A stretch of DNA of 64,000 bases from Pseudomonas sp. SLFW (GCF_009905615.1 NZ_JAAAKW010000001.1:310001-374000), one strand, 5' to 3'. Counted from the stretch's first letter, positions 44,804-54,015 are shown. The notes: generated from the letters alone by a model not told the origin. Numbers and translations: made by a program.

Positions 44804-45412
44804 TCACGCGAGCTTCAGGTGAGAAATATCCGGCACGATCACATGCTCAACGTGCTTCGCCTGCCCCATGTCACTTCCGGCAGGCGCGAGGCTCAGCCCG
44901 GACAAATCCAGCCGAGGCGCAACCGGCGCCGCTTTCGGGTCCTGCACGTTGCGCCCCAACTCCGACAGTCCGAAGTCCGGCGCTTCGACATCAACGAATG
45001 CCGCCATGTAGACATCCCGAGGTTCAAGCTTCGAGGTCTTGCCGGACGTGCCTTCAGGGCCGGATGAAGCACGTGGGCCCCGACGCGTCCAGGTGGGCTC
45101 ATCCGGGGGTGGTGCCAGCTCGACTTCTTCCACCTCCATCGGTTGAGGCTGCGGCTCACGCTCGGGCTCGGCCTGAACCTGCCCCGCCATTTCCACGACC
45201 TCAGGCAACGCCCCTGCCCGTTCCAGCGTGGAACGGTATTTTTCCGCACCGGCCTGGTCGAGATTATTCTTCAGCACCAGACGTCGACCGGAGAACAGCA
45301 GCGCGATGCGCTGCGCGTCGGCCTGAAACAATTTGGCCAGGTTGGCTTGGACCCGGTCCAGTTGTGCACCCGGTACCAATTGGCCGGAAAAAACGATTTC
45401 GTACAGCTTCAT
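44804..45412 (-). CDS. Protein of unknown function with Pro/Glu-rich linker
   Basis: A 202-residue protein. The first 70 residues form a compact domain (MKLYEIVFSGQLVPGAQLDR, FSGRRLVLKNNLDQAGAEKY, LERAGALPEV) that resembles the N-terminal domain of some DUF805 proteins. It is followed by an acidic and proline-rich linker (EPEREPQPQPMEVEEVELAP) and a tail rich in Pro, Leu and Val. It has no signal peptide or membrane helix. Convergent with ychJ and divergent from the lipoprotein at 45524. Confidence 0.75.
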   Translation of the reverse strand: MKLYEIVFSGQLVPGAQLDRVQANLAKLFQADAQRIALLFSGRRLVLKNNLDQAGAEKYRSTLERAGALPEVVEMAGQVQAEPEREPQPQPMEVEEVELAPPPDEPTWTRRGPRASSGPEGTSGKTSKLEPRDVYMAAFVDVEAPDFGLSELGRNVQDPKAAPVAPRLDLSGLSLAPAGSDMGQAKHVEHVIVPDISHLKLA

Positions 45413-45523
45413 GGGTCAATACTCCTTCGACACATGGCGTGAGTATGGCGCAGGCTTTGTGGAACAGCGAGTTGCCCTGAAATGGCCACTTGCTAGACTG
45501 CAAGCCGAACAGGGAGTGAACCC

Positions 45524-46009
45524 ATGGTGTTTCAGGCAAGCATATTCAGAGTCTTCGCCCTTTTCGTGGCGCTGGCGGTGTCGGGCTGCTCGACGTTTTC
45601 CAGCAGCGATGTCAGAGACCCAGACGTCAAACTGCTCAAGGTGGACGTGGTCAAGGCCAGGTTACTCAAGCAAGACATGAAACTGCGCTTTCGCATCGAT
45701 AACCCCAACGACTCCGATCTGTGGGTACGAGGGCTGCGATATAAGGTCATTCTTAACGACATCCTGATTGCGGACGGCGAATACAGCGACTGGTTCATCG
45801 TCAAGGCCAACGGCCACAAGAACTTCTCGGTGCCGATCCGCACCAACCTGTGGGAACACCTCAAGGATGTCACCCGGATGCTCGGCAAGCCCAAGCAGCC
45901 TATTCATTACCGACTGGAAGGCAAGCTCAAGACCGGATTTTTATTCGGAGACAGCGTGCGTATTGGTCGCGATGGCGACATAATTCCCGGCGATTTGATT
46001 CCGGAGTAG
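45524..46009 (+). CDS. LEA type 2 (WHy-domain) lipoprotein
   Basis: A 161-residue lipoprotein with lipobox VSGC at Cys22, GGGAG upstream of ATG 45524. The WHy/LEA14-like domain is recognised by [19 protein letters not shown] and the following beta strands. These domains occur in desiccation- and stress-linked proteins; the exact role here is unknown. It is probably periplasmic or outer membrane anchored. The stop is followed four bases later by the SEC-C gene at 46014, so the two are cotranscribed. Confidence 0.85.
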   Translation: MVFQASIFRVFALFVALAVSGCSTFSSSDVRDPDVKLLKVDVVKARLLKQDMKLRFRIDNPNDSDLWVRGLRYKVILNDILIADGEYSDWFIVKANGHKNFSVPIRTNLWEHLKDVTRMLGKPKQPIHYRLEGKLKTGFLFGDSVRIGRDGDIIPGDLIPE

Positions 46010-46013
46010 CCCC

Positions 46014-46220
46014 ATGAGCAACCAACCCCACGTGCATGGCCCTGATTGCGACCACGATCACGACCACCACGACCACCATCATGACCACGGTCACGTGCAC
46101 GGCCCGCACTGCAACCACGAGCCTCAAGAGCCTGTGCGCAACGCGCTGAAGGACGTGGGCCGCAATGACCCGTGCCCGTGCGGCAGCGACAAGAAATTCA
46201 AGAAATGCCACGGCGCTTGA
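46014..46220 (+). CDS. Small His-rich SEC-C metal-binding protein
   Basis: A 68-residue protein in two parts. Residues 6-35 are dominated by His and Asp ([20 protein letters not shown], then HVHGPHCNH), with about 14 histidines, a likely metal (Zn, Ni or Cu) store. Residues 50-68 are a SEC-C motif, [18 protein letters not shown]. The ribosome site GGAG overlaps the stop of the preceding lipoprotein gene. The function is unknown; metal binding is inferred from composition and motif. Confidence 0.85.
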   Translation: MSNQPHVHGPDCDHDHDHHDHHHDHGHVHGPHCNHEPQEPVRNALKDVGRNDPCPCGSDKKFKKCHGA

Positions 46221-46276
46221 GGGTCGCTCTGACTTCGCAGCATCCGCTGTAGACGATCTGTTGCCGAGCAAGGTTT

Positions 46277-46367
46277 CTGTGGGAGCCGGCTCGCTGGCGA
46301 ATGAGGTCTGTCAGACTGCCTATCCGTAGCTGACCCACCGCCTTCGCGAGCAAGCTCACTCCTACAG
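46277..46367. repeat. Chimeric paired repeat with mismatched arms
   Basis: The left arm CTGTGGGAGCCGGCTCGCTG belongs to a different arm type from the right arm GCGAGCAAGCTCACTCCTAC. Only about two thirds of the arm positions can pair. It lies between the SEC-C gene and quiP. Confidence 0.7.
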
Positions 46368-46491
46368 GGATTCGCGAAGCTGCCTAAGTTTGAAAAATCC
46401 TGAAATAAACTCCCTGCCCCCGCTTGCGTGGCGCCTGCCTGCTCTCTAACGTAGCGCGTTTCCAAACGCCTACCCCCGCAGGAGCTACAAC

Positions 46492-48975
46492 ATGGCCTCG
46501 CCCGCCCATTCATCCCTGAAGTCGCGACTCAGCACAGCCGCTGCCATGTTGGGGCTGTTGAGCCTTGCAGGCTGCCAGCTGGGCGGAGAAGACCGTGACA
46601 ACCTGCCGCCCACCAGCGGCGTCTACGCCATCAAAGGCCTGGCGCAAAACGTGTCCGTGCGGCGCAATAACCTGGGCATGCCGCTGATCGAAAGCAGCAC
46701 ATTCCACGATGCGTTGTTCACCCTCGGCTATGTCCATGCCAGCGACCGCATCTCACAAATGGTGCAAATGCGCCTGTTGGCTCAGGGCCGCCTGTCGGAA
46801 ATCGCAGGGCCCGGCGCGCTGGACCTGGATCGCATGATGCGCGCTGCCAATCTCAAGCAAACGGCGGGCGATCTGTACAACGCCTCGTCGCCGCGCTTGA
46901 AACGCTTCTTCGAGGTGTATGCACGCGGGGTCAACGCCTACCTGTTCCGTTACCGCGACAAGCTGCCGTCCGACCTCGCGGATGCGGGCTACAAGCCGGA
47001 ATACTGGAAACCCGAAGACTCGGCGCTGATCTTCAGCCTGCTCAATTTCAGTCTGTCGGTGAACCTGCAGGAAGAAATCTCTTCGCTGGTATTGGCGCAA
47101 AAGGTCGGCGCGGACAAGCTCGCCTGGCTGCTGCCGACGTATCCGGACGAGGAGCTGCCGTTCGCTGAAGCTGACAAGCTCAAGGGCTTGAACCTCGGCA
47201 GCCAGATGCCGGGCCTGAGCGATTTGGACAAGGCCGCGTTGCAACTCGCCGACCTCAACCTGCTGGGCGTTTCAGCGTCCAACAACTGGGTGATCTCGCC
47301 GCAACGCGCCCGTGCAGGCAAGAGCCTGTTGGCCACCGACAGCCAACTGCCGGCCACGCTGCCGTCGATGTGGAATTTCGTGCAGATTCGCGCACCAAAA
47401 TATCAGGCAGCGGGCGCGACGGTCGCGGGTCTGCCGTTAGTTCTGTCGGGCTTCAACGGCAAGTTGGCGTGGGGCATGGGCCCGGCCATGGGCGACAATC
47501 AGGACCTGTTCCTCGAAAAGCTCAAGCGTGAAGGCAATCGCCTGATGGTCATGGCCGACGGCAAATGGGTCGCGGCAGGCGCTCACGAAGAAACCTATTT
47601 CATCAAGGGCCAGAGCCCGGTTCGTGAAGCCGCGTACGAGACCCGTCACGGCGCGCTGCTCAACGGCAGCTCGGCGCAAGTGGCCAACGGCCTGGGCATC
47701 GCCTTGCAGACCCCGACAGCCAAGGATGACAAATCCCTCGATGCGCTGTTCGACCTGACCCGCGCACAAAACGTCGAGCGTGCCTTCGACACGACGCGGG
47801 AGATTCGTGCGATCACGCTGAACATGGTCTTTGCCGACGCCACCAACACCGGCTGGCAAGTCACGGGACGTTACCCGAACCGCCGCGAAGGCCTGGGCCT
47901 GATTCCGTCGCCGGGCTGGGAAGGCCGTTACGACTGGGACGGTTACGCCGACGCGATGCTGCATCCCTATGACCAGGACTCGCAGCAAGGCTGGATCGGC
48001 ACCGCCAATCAGCGCACCGTGCCAAAAGGCTATGGCATGCAGCTGTCCAATTCCTGGGATTACCCGGAGCGGGCCGAGCGCATTGCCGAACTGGCCAACA
48101 GTGGGAAGCAGGACACCCGCAGCACCATCGCCATGCAGTACGACCAGACCACGACCTTCGCGGCCAAGCTGAAAAAGATGTTCGAAGCGCCGGGCATGTC
48201 CAAACCGCTGAAGCAGGCCATTGACGCCCTCCCCCCGGCTGACCGCGACAAGGCGCGGGAAGCGTTGAGCCGCCTGATGGCGTTCGACGGGCGTCTGTCG
48301 CCGGTGTCGAGCGATGCGGCGATTTACGAGCTGTTCCTGCAAGAAAGCACGAAGCAGATTTTCCTCGACGAACTCGGCCCGGAAAGCAGCCCGGCGTGGA
48401 AAGCGCTGGTGCAAAGCGCCGACCTTTCCTACTCGCCACAGGCCGATCACCTGCTGGGGCGTGAGGACAGTCCGTACTGGGACGACGTCAAAACGCCGCA
48501 GAAAGAAGACAAACCCGCCATCCTGGCGCGCAGTCTCGCCGCCGCGATCACCGCCGGGGAAAGCCAGTTGGGTGGCGACCACAAAGCCTGGCAATGGGGC
48601 AAGTTGCACCAGTACGCCTGGACTTCGCAAAGTGCGCAGTTGACCGCAGCGTTGGGCGGCAGCAAGGCCAGCGTGATCAAGGGTCCGATGGCAGCGGGCG
48701 GCGACCACACCACATTGAACGCGTCGGGCTTCCATTGGGGTCAGGACTTCAACGCAGCGGTGATTCCGGCCATGCGCATGATCGTCGACTTCGCCCAGCA
48801 AGAGCCGCTGATGGCGCAAAACGCCGCAGGCCAATCCGGCAACCCGTCCAGCCCTTACTTCGCCAACGGCATCGACCCGTGGGTGAAAGGTGTGTACATG
48901 TCGATTCCGATGCAGCCTGAGAACCTGGAGAAGGTGTACGGCAAACAGCGCTTGACCCTGACGCCGGGGAAATAA
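46492..48975 (+). CDS. quiP: Acyl-homoserine lactone acylase QuiP (penicillin acylase family)
   Basis: An 827-residue Ntn-hydrolase precursor that cleaves the amide bond of long-chain N-acyl homoserine lactones. The N-terminus has a lipoprotein-type signal (LSLAGC, Cys28). The family block [29 protein letters not shown] and the autocatalytic site with the presumed nucleophile Ser263 in SASNNWVIS are intact. I recognise close similarity to P. aeruginosa QuiP (PA1032) and the HacB acylase of P. syringae. No luxI/luxR gene is in the window. It appears to be a single-gene unit flanked by paired repeats. Confidence 0.92.
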   Translation: MASPAHSSLKSRLSTAAAMLGLLSLAGCQLGGEDRDNLPPTSGVYAIKGLAQNVSVRRNNLGMPLIESSTFHDALFTLGYVHASDRISQMVQMRLLAQGRLSEIAGPGALDLDRMMRAANLKQTAGDLYNASSPRLKRFFEVYARGVNAYLFRYRDKLPSDLADAGYKPEYWKPEDSALIFSLLNFSLSVNLQEEISSLVLAQKVGADKLAWLLPTYPDEELPFAEADKLKGLNLGSQMPGLSDLDKAALQLADLNLLGVSASNNWVISPQRARAGKSLLATDSQLPATLPSMWNFVQIRAPKYQAAGATVAGLPLVLSGFNGKLAWGMGPAMGDNQDLFLEKLKREGNRLMVMADGKWVAAGAHEETYFIKGQSPVREAAYETRHGALLNGSSAQVANGLGIALQTPTAKDDKSLDALFDLTRAQNVERAFDTTREIRAITLNMVFADATNTGWQVTGRYPNRREGLGLIPSPGWEGRYDWDGYADAMLHPYDQDSQQGWIGTANQRTVPKGYGMQLSNSWDYPERAERIAELANSGKQDTRSTIAMQYDQTTTFAAKLKKMFEAPGMSKPLKQAIDALPPADRDKAREALSRLMAFDGRLSPVSSDAAIYELFLQESTKQIFLDELGPESSPAWKALVQSADLSYSPQADHLLGREDSPYWDDVKTPQKEDKPAILARSLAAAITAGESQLGGDHKAWQWGKLHQYAWTSQSAQLTAALGGSKASVIKGPMAAGGDHTTLNASGFHWGQDFNAAVIPAMRMIVDFAQQEPLMAQNAAGQSGNPSSPYFANGIDPWVKGVYMSIPMQPENLEKVYGKQRLTLTPGK

Positions 48976-49033
48976 GGCCTCCCTCTCACAGTAATGGTCG
49001 GTTGCGCTCGCATGATCGGGCACGCCGCCATAC

Positions 49034-49123
49034 CTGTGGGGGCGAATTCATTCGCGAAGGCGGCGGCAAATCCAAAACATCTCTATCGCCTGAACCTCTT
49101 CGCGAATGAATTCGCTCCCACAG
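49034..49123. repeat. REPIN-like paired inverted repeat, GAATTCATTCGCGA class
   Basis: Arms CTGTGGGGGCGAATTCATTC and GAATGAATTCGCTCCCACAG. The loop contains ACATCTCTATCGCCTGAACC, the reference orientation for the class loop motif. It lies in the 313-base gap 48976-49288 after quiP, which holds no gene. Confidence 0.85.
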
Positions 49124-49288
49124 GGGGGTTGCGGCGTGTCTGAATCCTGCGAACGACACAATCCCGCCTGCCCCATGGATCAACGGTGCGCCTATGATTT
49201 GGCGACAACCCCACTGCTCCAGAAAACAAACCGAACTTCCCCCAATCCCCACCGCTCTACCTGACAAGCCCCCCATCCGGTCAAATCC

Positions 49289-50326
49289 ATGGACCTTGTC
49301 ATTGCCCGCCCCGAAGGCCTTTATTGCCCGCCGGGGGATTTCTACATCGATCCCTGGCGCCCGGTCGAACGCTCCGTCATCACCCATGGCCACGGCGATC
49401 ACGCCCACACCGGCAACCAGCACTACCTGGCCGCCGCCCCCGGCGAAGGCATTCTGCGTTCGCGACTGGGTCAGGACATCAACCTGCAGACCCTGCAATA
49501 CGGCGAATCCATCACCCACCACGGCGTGAAACTGAGCCTGCACCCCGCCGGGCATGTGCTGGGTTCAGCTCAGGTCAGGCTGGAATACAAAGGCGAAATC
49601 TGGGTCGCATCGGGGGATTACAAAGTCGAACCCGATGGCACCTGCGAACCCTTCGAACCCGTGCGCTGCCACACCTTCATTACTGAATCCACCTTCGGCC
49701 TGCCGATCTATCGCTGGCAGCCGCAGTCGGAAATCTTCACCGGCATCAACGACTGGTGGCGCGCCAATGCCGCCGTCGGCAAGGCCAGCGTGCTGTTCGC
49801 CTACTCCTTCGGCAAAGCCCAGCGCGTCCTTCACGGCATCGACCCGAGCATCGGCCCGATTCTGGTCCACGGCGCTGTTGAGCCGTTGAACCGGGTGTAC
49901 CGCGCAGCCGGTGTGCGGATTCCTGAAACGCAATACGCGGGCGACTTCAAAAAAAACGATCCCGCCCTGCGCCAAGCCCTGATCGTCGCGCCGCCTTCCG
50001 CAGGCGGCAGCACCTGGATGCGTCGGTTCGGCGACTTCAGCGACGCCTTTGCCAGCGGCTGGATGATGCTGCGCGGCACCCGTCGTCGGCGCGGCGTGGA
50101 TCGCGGCTTCGCCCTCTCCGACCACGCCGACTGGCCCGGCCTGCTGTGGGCCATCGAGAACACCGGCGCCGAACGGGTGATGGTCACCCACGGCTCGGTG
50201 GCGGTGCTGGTGCGCTACCTGCGCGAACTGGGGCTCGACGCCCAGGGCTTCACCACCGAATACGGCGACGAGGAAGACGATGCCCCCGCCAAGCCGGAAA
50301 CCGCGTCAGAGGAGGCGGCCTCATGA
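49289..50326 (+). CDS. Ligase-associated DNA damage response exonuclease
   Basis: A 345-residue metallo-beta-lactamase/beta-CASP-type nuclease related to mRNA 3'-end processing factor and SNM1-like enzymes. The metal-binding motif THGHGDHAHTG (HxHxDH) lies near residue 33, with further ligands in SLHPAGHVLGSAQ and the TESTFG motif, and a late His in DHADWPG. Proteins of this group are encoded with an ATP-dependent ligase, a DEXH helicase and PdeM and are thought to act in DNA repair. Its stop overlaps the ligase start (ATGA). The upstream ribosome site is weak. Confidence 0.92.
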   Translation: MDLVIARPEGLYCPPGDFYIDPWRPVERSVITHGHGDHAHTGNQHYLAAAPGEGILRSRLGQDINLQTLQYGESITHHGVKLSLHPAGHVLGSAQVRLEYKGEIWVASGDYKVEPDGTCEPFEPVRCHTFITESTFGLPIYRWQPQSEIFTGINDWWRANAAVGKASVLFAYSFGKAQRVLHGIDPSIGPILVHGAVEPLNRVYRAAGVRIPETQYAGDFKKNDPALRQALIVAPPSAGGSTWMRRFGDFSDAFASGWMMLRGTRRRRGVDRGFALSDHADWPGLLWAIENTGAERVMVTHGSVAVLVRYLRELGLDAQGFTTEYGDEEDDAPAKPETASEEAAS

Positions 50327-52038
50327 AGGCCTTCGCCGAACTCTACGGTCTGCTGGACGCCACCACCTCCAGCAACGCCAAACTCGCGGCCATGCAGCAT
50401 TATTTCGCCCATGCCGCCCCGGAAGACGCGGCGTGGGCGGTCTACTTTCTGTCCGGCGGTCGGCCTCGGCAACTGGTCCCGACACGCCTGTTGCGCGAAC
50501 AGGCAATGCTGCTGTCTGGCCTGCCCGAATGGCTGTTCGAAGAAAGCTATCAGGCGGTGGGCGATCTGGCGGAAACCCTTTCGCTCTTGCTGCCGCAAGC
50601 CGAACACAGCTCTGACGAAGGCCTTGCCCTGTGGATGGAAAACAAGCTTCTGCCCCTGCGCGGCCTGCCCCCTGAAGAACTGCTGGAACGGCTGCCGACG
50701 TTTTGGGCGCAGCTGGATCGTCAGAGCCTGATGGTCTGTTTGAAGCTGATCACCGGCAGCTTTCGCGTGGGCGTGTCGAAACTGCTGGTCACGCGCGCCC
50801 TCGCCGCGCTGGCCAACATCGACAGCAAGCGTGTGGCGCAACGGCTGGTGGGGTACACCGACCTGTCCCATCGCCCCAGCGCCAAAGGTTATCTGAAGCT
50901 GATCGCCGCAGAGTCTGAAGATGAACACGCTCAGCGCGGCGGCCAGCCGTACCCGTTCTTCCTCGCTCATGCGTTGCAGCAGCCGGTGGACCAATTCGAA
51001 ACCCTGCTTGGCCCCGTCGAACGCTGGCAGGTGGAATGGAAGTGGGACGGGATTCGCGCACAGGTGGTCAAGCGCGAGGGACGGCTGTGGATCTGGTCCC
51101 GAGGCGAAGAGTTGGTCACCGATCGCTTTCCCGAATTGCACATCCTTGCGCAATGCCTGCCCGATGGCACGGTCATCGATGGCGAAATCGTCGTGTGGAA
51201 AGCGCCCACACCTACACCGGAAACGGATGACGACTTCAAGTTGAACACACCTGCCCCGGGCACGCCCAATGAAGAGACGCCTTCGGTCCAGCCTTTCGCG
51301 CTCCTGCAACAGCGCATCGGTCGCAAGACCCTGGGCAAGAAGATCCTTGAAGATGTTCCGGTGGTGGTGCTGGCCTATGACCTGCTGGAGTGGGAGGGCC
51401 ACGATAGGCGCAGCCGCCCGCAACATGAACGGCGTACGCAATTGGAGCAGGTGATCGCCGAGGCGCGCAGCCCGGTGCTGATGCCGTCTCCAGTGCTCAG
51501 CGGCAAGGACTGGCTCGATCTGGGCCAACAGCGCGAGGCATCCCGCAGTCTCGGTGTCGAGGGCATGATGCTCAAGGCCCGGGATTCCTTGTACGGCACC
51601 GGCCGAACCAAGGACATGGGCGTCTGGTGGAAGTGGAAGATCGACCCGTTCAGCGTCGACGCCGTGCTGATCTACGCCCAACGCGGCCATGGTCGGCGCG
51701 CCAGTCTGTACAGCGATTACACCTTCGCGGTGTGGGACGGGCCGCCGGAATCCAGCGAGCGCACGCTGGTGCCGTTCGCCAAGGCCTATTCCGGGCTGAC
51801 TGACGAAGAGATGCGCAAAGTCGATGCAATCATCCGCAAGACCACGGTGGAAAAATTCGGCCCGGTGAGAAGTGTTACCCCGACCCTCGTTTTTGAGCTG
51901 GGGTTCGAGGGCATTGCGCTGTCGAAACGCCACAAGAGCGGGATTGCGGTACGGTTCCCCCGCATGCTGCGCTGGCGACTGGACAAGCCCGTGGCCGAGG
52001 CTGACAGCCTGGCGACGCTGCAGGATTTGCTCGCCTGA
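50323..52038 (+). CDS. ATP-dependent DNA ligase (ligase-associated repair cluster)
   Basis: A 571-residue DNA ligase of the eukaryal/archaeal type, linked to cisplatin damage response in its family. The N-terminal DNA-binding domain is followed by the adenylation motif EWKWDGIRAQ with nucleophile Lys240. Other motifs are DGEIVVW, VEGMMLKARDSLYGTGR and WWKWKIDP, then an OB-fold domain. An unusual stretch rich in Pro, Thr and Asp (about residues 294-321) is inserted before QPFALLQQRIGRK. GGAGG precedes the ATG at 50323, which overlaps the exonuclease stop. It is the last gene before the transporter operon interrupts the cluster. Confidence 0.93.
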   Translation: MKAFAELYGLLDATTSSNAKLAAMQHYFAHAAPEDAAWAVYFLSGGRPRQLVPTRLLREQAMLLSGLPEWLFEESYQAVGDLAETLSLLLPQAEHSSDEGLALWMENKLLPLRGLPPEELLERLPTFWAQLDRQSLMVCLKLITGSFRVGVSKLLVTRALAALANIDSKRVAQRLVGYTDLSHRPSAKGYLKLIAAESEDEHAQRGGQPYPFFLAHALQQPVDQFETLLGPVERWQVEWKWDGIRAQVVKREGRLWIWSRGEELVTDRFPELHILAQCLPDGTVIDGEIVVWKAPTPTPETDDDFKLNTPAPGTPNEETPSVQPFALLQQRIGRKTLGKKILEDVPVVVLAYDLLEWEGHDRRSRPQHERRTQLEQVIAEARSPVLMPSPVLSGKDWLDLGQQREASRSLGVEGMMLKARDSLYGTGRTKDMGVWWKWKIDPFSVDAVLIYAQRGHGRRASLYSDYTFAVWDGPPESSERTLVPFAKAYSGLTDEEMRKVDAIIRKTTVEKFGPVRSVTPTLVFELGFEGIALSKRHKSGIAVRFPRMLRWRLDKPVAEADSLATLQDLLA

Positions 52039-52053
52039 GCACCAACATGGTGC
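52039..52053. promoter_or_regulatory. Perfect NtrC-type binding site
   Basis: GCACCA-ACA-TGGTGC is a perfect 6+6 palindrome of the NtrC (NRI) consensus type (TGCACC-N3-GGTGCA-like). It begins on the first base after the ligase stop codon, about 300 bases upstream of the predicted sigma54 start. Only one copy is seen in the gap. Confidence 0.6.
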
Positions 52054-52323
52054 GTACCGCCCTCCAGGCATGCCCTTTCTAGCAGCACGGATTGCCAGCG
52101 TTGATCTATCCGGGATCGCTACCGACAGCGGGCGGACTGCTACGAATCTAAGCAGCCTGTCGACGGCGGCCGCTGCGCCATGGAAAACAGGAATTTTTAC
52201 CGCGCCCTTTTCGGTCGTTTCGGCTACTCTCCCCCTGCCTCCGGCGCCCTGAAAAAAGACAAGAGATGGCTCAAAGTCATCATTGCGACAACTCCGTACA
52301 TTTAAAACGCACGTTCGTCTCTT

Positions 52324-52339
52324 TGGTTCGGAAATTGCT
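52324..52339 (+). promoter_or_regulatory. Sigma54-type -24/-12 promoter of the transporter operon
   Basis: TGGTTCGGAAATTGCT fits the sigma54 pattern TGGCAC-N5-TTGCW with the invariant GG and GC ten bases apart. The predicted start is near 52351, leaving a leader of about 68 bases. The upstream NtrC-like site supports control by nitrogen status. The gap 52039-52418 has no gene. Confidence 0.6.
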
Positions 52340-52418
52340 ATCTTTTTGCGGTCTGGCACCTGCCGGTAGCAAGCCTTCGCGTGTTCCCAACGCTCAATTT
52401 GGTTTTAAGGACTGAACG

Positions 52419-53201
52419 ATGAAAAAAGCATGGCTGACCCTTTCCGCACTCGCCATCTGTCTGGCCGCTGGCAACGCAATGGCCAAGGAATACAAGGAGC
52501 TGCGTTTCGGCGTCGATCCTTCGTACGCGCCCTTCGAATCGAAAGCCGCTGACGGCAGCCTGGTAGGCTTCGACATCGATCTGGGTAACGCGATCTGTGC
52601 TGAACTGAAGGTCAAGTGCAAATGGGTCGAGAGCGATTTCGACGGCATGATTCCTGGCCTGAAAGCCAACAAGTTCGACGGCGTGATCTCCTCCATGACC
52701 GTGACCACAGCGCGCGAGAAAGTCATCGACTTCTCCAGCGAACTGTTCTCCGGCCCGACCTCGCTGGTTTACAAAAAGGGTTCCGGCATCTCGGCTGACA
52801 CCGCTTCGCTGAAAGGCAAGACCGTCGGTTACGAGCAAGGCACCATCCAAGAAGCCTACGCCAAGGCCGTTCTGGACAAGGCTGGCGTGAAAACCCAGGC
52901 CTACGCCAACCAGGACCAGGTTTACGCTGACTTGGTATCGGGTCGTCTGGACGCTTCCGTACAAGACATGCTGCAAGCCGAACTGGGCTTCCTGAAGTCG
53001 CCACAAGGTGCTGATTACGAAGTCAGCAAGCCAATCGACGACCCACTGCTGCCAGCCAAAACGGCCGTCGGCATCTCGAAAGGTAACAAAGACCTGAAAG
53101 CGCTTTTGGATAAAGGTATCAAAGCGTTACACGACGACGGCAAGTATGCCGAGATCCAGAAAAAGCACTTCGGTGATCTGAATCTGTACAGCGGTAAATA
53201 A
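52419..53201 (+). CDS. Basic amino acid ABC transporter substrate-binding protein
   Basis: A 260-residue periplasmic binding protein of the lysine/arginine/ornithine-histidine family (family 3). The signal peptide ends NAMA-KEYKEL near residue 22. Ligand-site signatures are FGVDPSYAPFESKAADGSLVGFDIDLGNAIC and FDGVISSMTVTTAREKVIDFS. The exact substrate cannot be read from the sequence; Lys, Arg, ornithine or His are likely. The following terminator-like hairpin lets it be expressed above its permeases. Preceded by a sigma54-type promoter. Confidence 0.92.
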   Translation: MKKAWLTLSALAICLAAGNAMAKEYKELRFGVDPSYAPFESKAADGSLVGFDIDLGNAICAELKVKCKWVESDFDGMIPGLKANKFDGVISSMTVTTAREKVIDFSSELFSGPTSLVYKKGSGISADTASLKGKTVGYEQGTIQEAYAKAVLDKAGVKTQAYANQDQVYADLVSGRLDASVQDMLQAELGFLKSPQGADYEVSKPIDDPLLPAKTAVGISKGNKDLKALLDKGIKALHDDGKYAEIQKKHFGDLNLYSGK

Positions 53202-53208
53202 GTAAACT

Positions 53209-53266
53209 AACGCCCATCGACTTCAGAGGTCATCCGAATCCCCCTCTGATATCGATGGGCGTTTTT
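53209..53266 (+). terminator. Intra-operon terminator after the binding protein gene
   Basis: AACGCCCATCGA (53209-53220) pairs with TCGATGGGCGTT (53252-53263), with inner pairing of TCAGAGG/CCTCTGA, followed by TTTTT. It is seven bases after the stop, 20 bases before the first permease. Like the braC hairpin, it should give a high binding protein-to-permease ratio. Confidence 0.88.
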
Positions 53267-53286
53267 ATTGACTGTATAGGTTCCAC

Positions 53287-54015
53287 ATGCTCGATACTCT
53301 CCTGCAAAACCTGGGACTGTCCGCGTTCAGCCTCAAGGGCTTCGGCCCGTTGCTGCTTCAGGGCACCTGGATGACCGTCAAATTATCGGTAATGTCGCTG
53401 CTGCTGGCCATCGTGCTTGGCTTGCTGGGCGCCAGTGCCAAACTGTCGAAAAGCGCCGTGCTGCGCGTTCCGGCGCAAATCTACACCACGCTGATTCGGG
53501 GCATTCCCGACCTGGTGTTGATGCTGCTGATCTTCTACAGCCTGCAAACCTGGCTGACGAGTCTGACCGAAATCATGGAATGGGATTACATCGAAATCGA
53601 TCCCTTCGCCGCAGGCGTCATCACCCTGGGCTTCATCTATGGTGCGTACTTCACCGAGACGTTCCGTGGCGCGATCCTCGCCGTGCCCCGTGGACAGGTC
53701 GAAGCCGCCACGGCCTATGGCCTGAGCCGCTCTCAGCGGTTCCGCTTTGTGGTCTTCCCGCAGATGATGCGCTTTGCCCTCCCCGGCATCGGCAACAACT
53801 GGCAAGTGGTGCTCAAAGCCACGGCGCTGGTGTCGATCATCGGCCTGGCTGATCTGGTCAAAGCGTCGCAGGACGCCGGCAAAAGCACGTATCAACTGTT
53901 CTATTTCCTGGTGCTCGCGGCATTGATCTATCTGGTCATCACCAGCGTCTCCAACTTCGCCCTGCGCTGGGCCGAACGGCGTTACGCCGCTGGCAGCCGG
54001 GAGGCTCAACGATGA
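53287..54015 (+). CDS. Basic amino acid ABC transporter permease (HisQ-like)
   Basis: A 242-residue inner-membrane permease with about five helices. The EAA loop is VEAATAYGLSRSQRFRFVVFPQMMR, and the GTWMTVKLSVMSLLLAIVLG helix is typical of HisQ. It pairs with the next permease to form the channel. Four-base overlap (ATGA) with the next gene shows coupling. Confidence 0.94.
   Translation: MLDTLLQNLGLSAFSLKGFGPLLLQGTWMTVKLSVMSLLLAIVLGLLGASAKLSKSAVLRVPAQIYTTLIRGIPDLVLMLLIFYSLQTWLTSLTEIMEWDYIEIDPFAAGVITLGFIYGAYFTETFRGAILAVPRGQVEAATAYGLSRSQRFRFVVFPQMMRFALPGIGNNWQVVLKATALVSIIGLADLVKASQDAGKSTYQLFYFLVLAALIYLVITSVSNFALRWAERRYAAGSREAQR

Noticed and set aside
47437..49023. 528-codon minus-strand frame opposite quiP
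   Set aside because: No motif and composition typical of antisense frames; quiP is complete on the plus strand.
50215..52359. 714-codon minus-strand frame opposite the ligase gene
   Set aside because: Antisense shadow, no domain; the ligase has KWDGIR and the other nucleotidyltransferase motifs.
52357..52373. TGGCACCTGCCGGTAGC as an alternative sigma54 promoter
   Set aside because: The -24-like TGGCAC is perfect, but GC falls two bases out of the required 10-base spacing; the site at 52324-52339 fits better.
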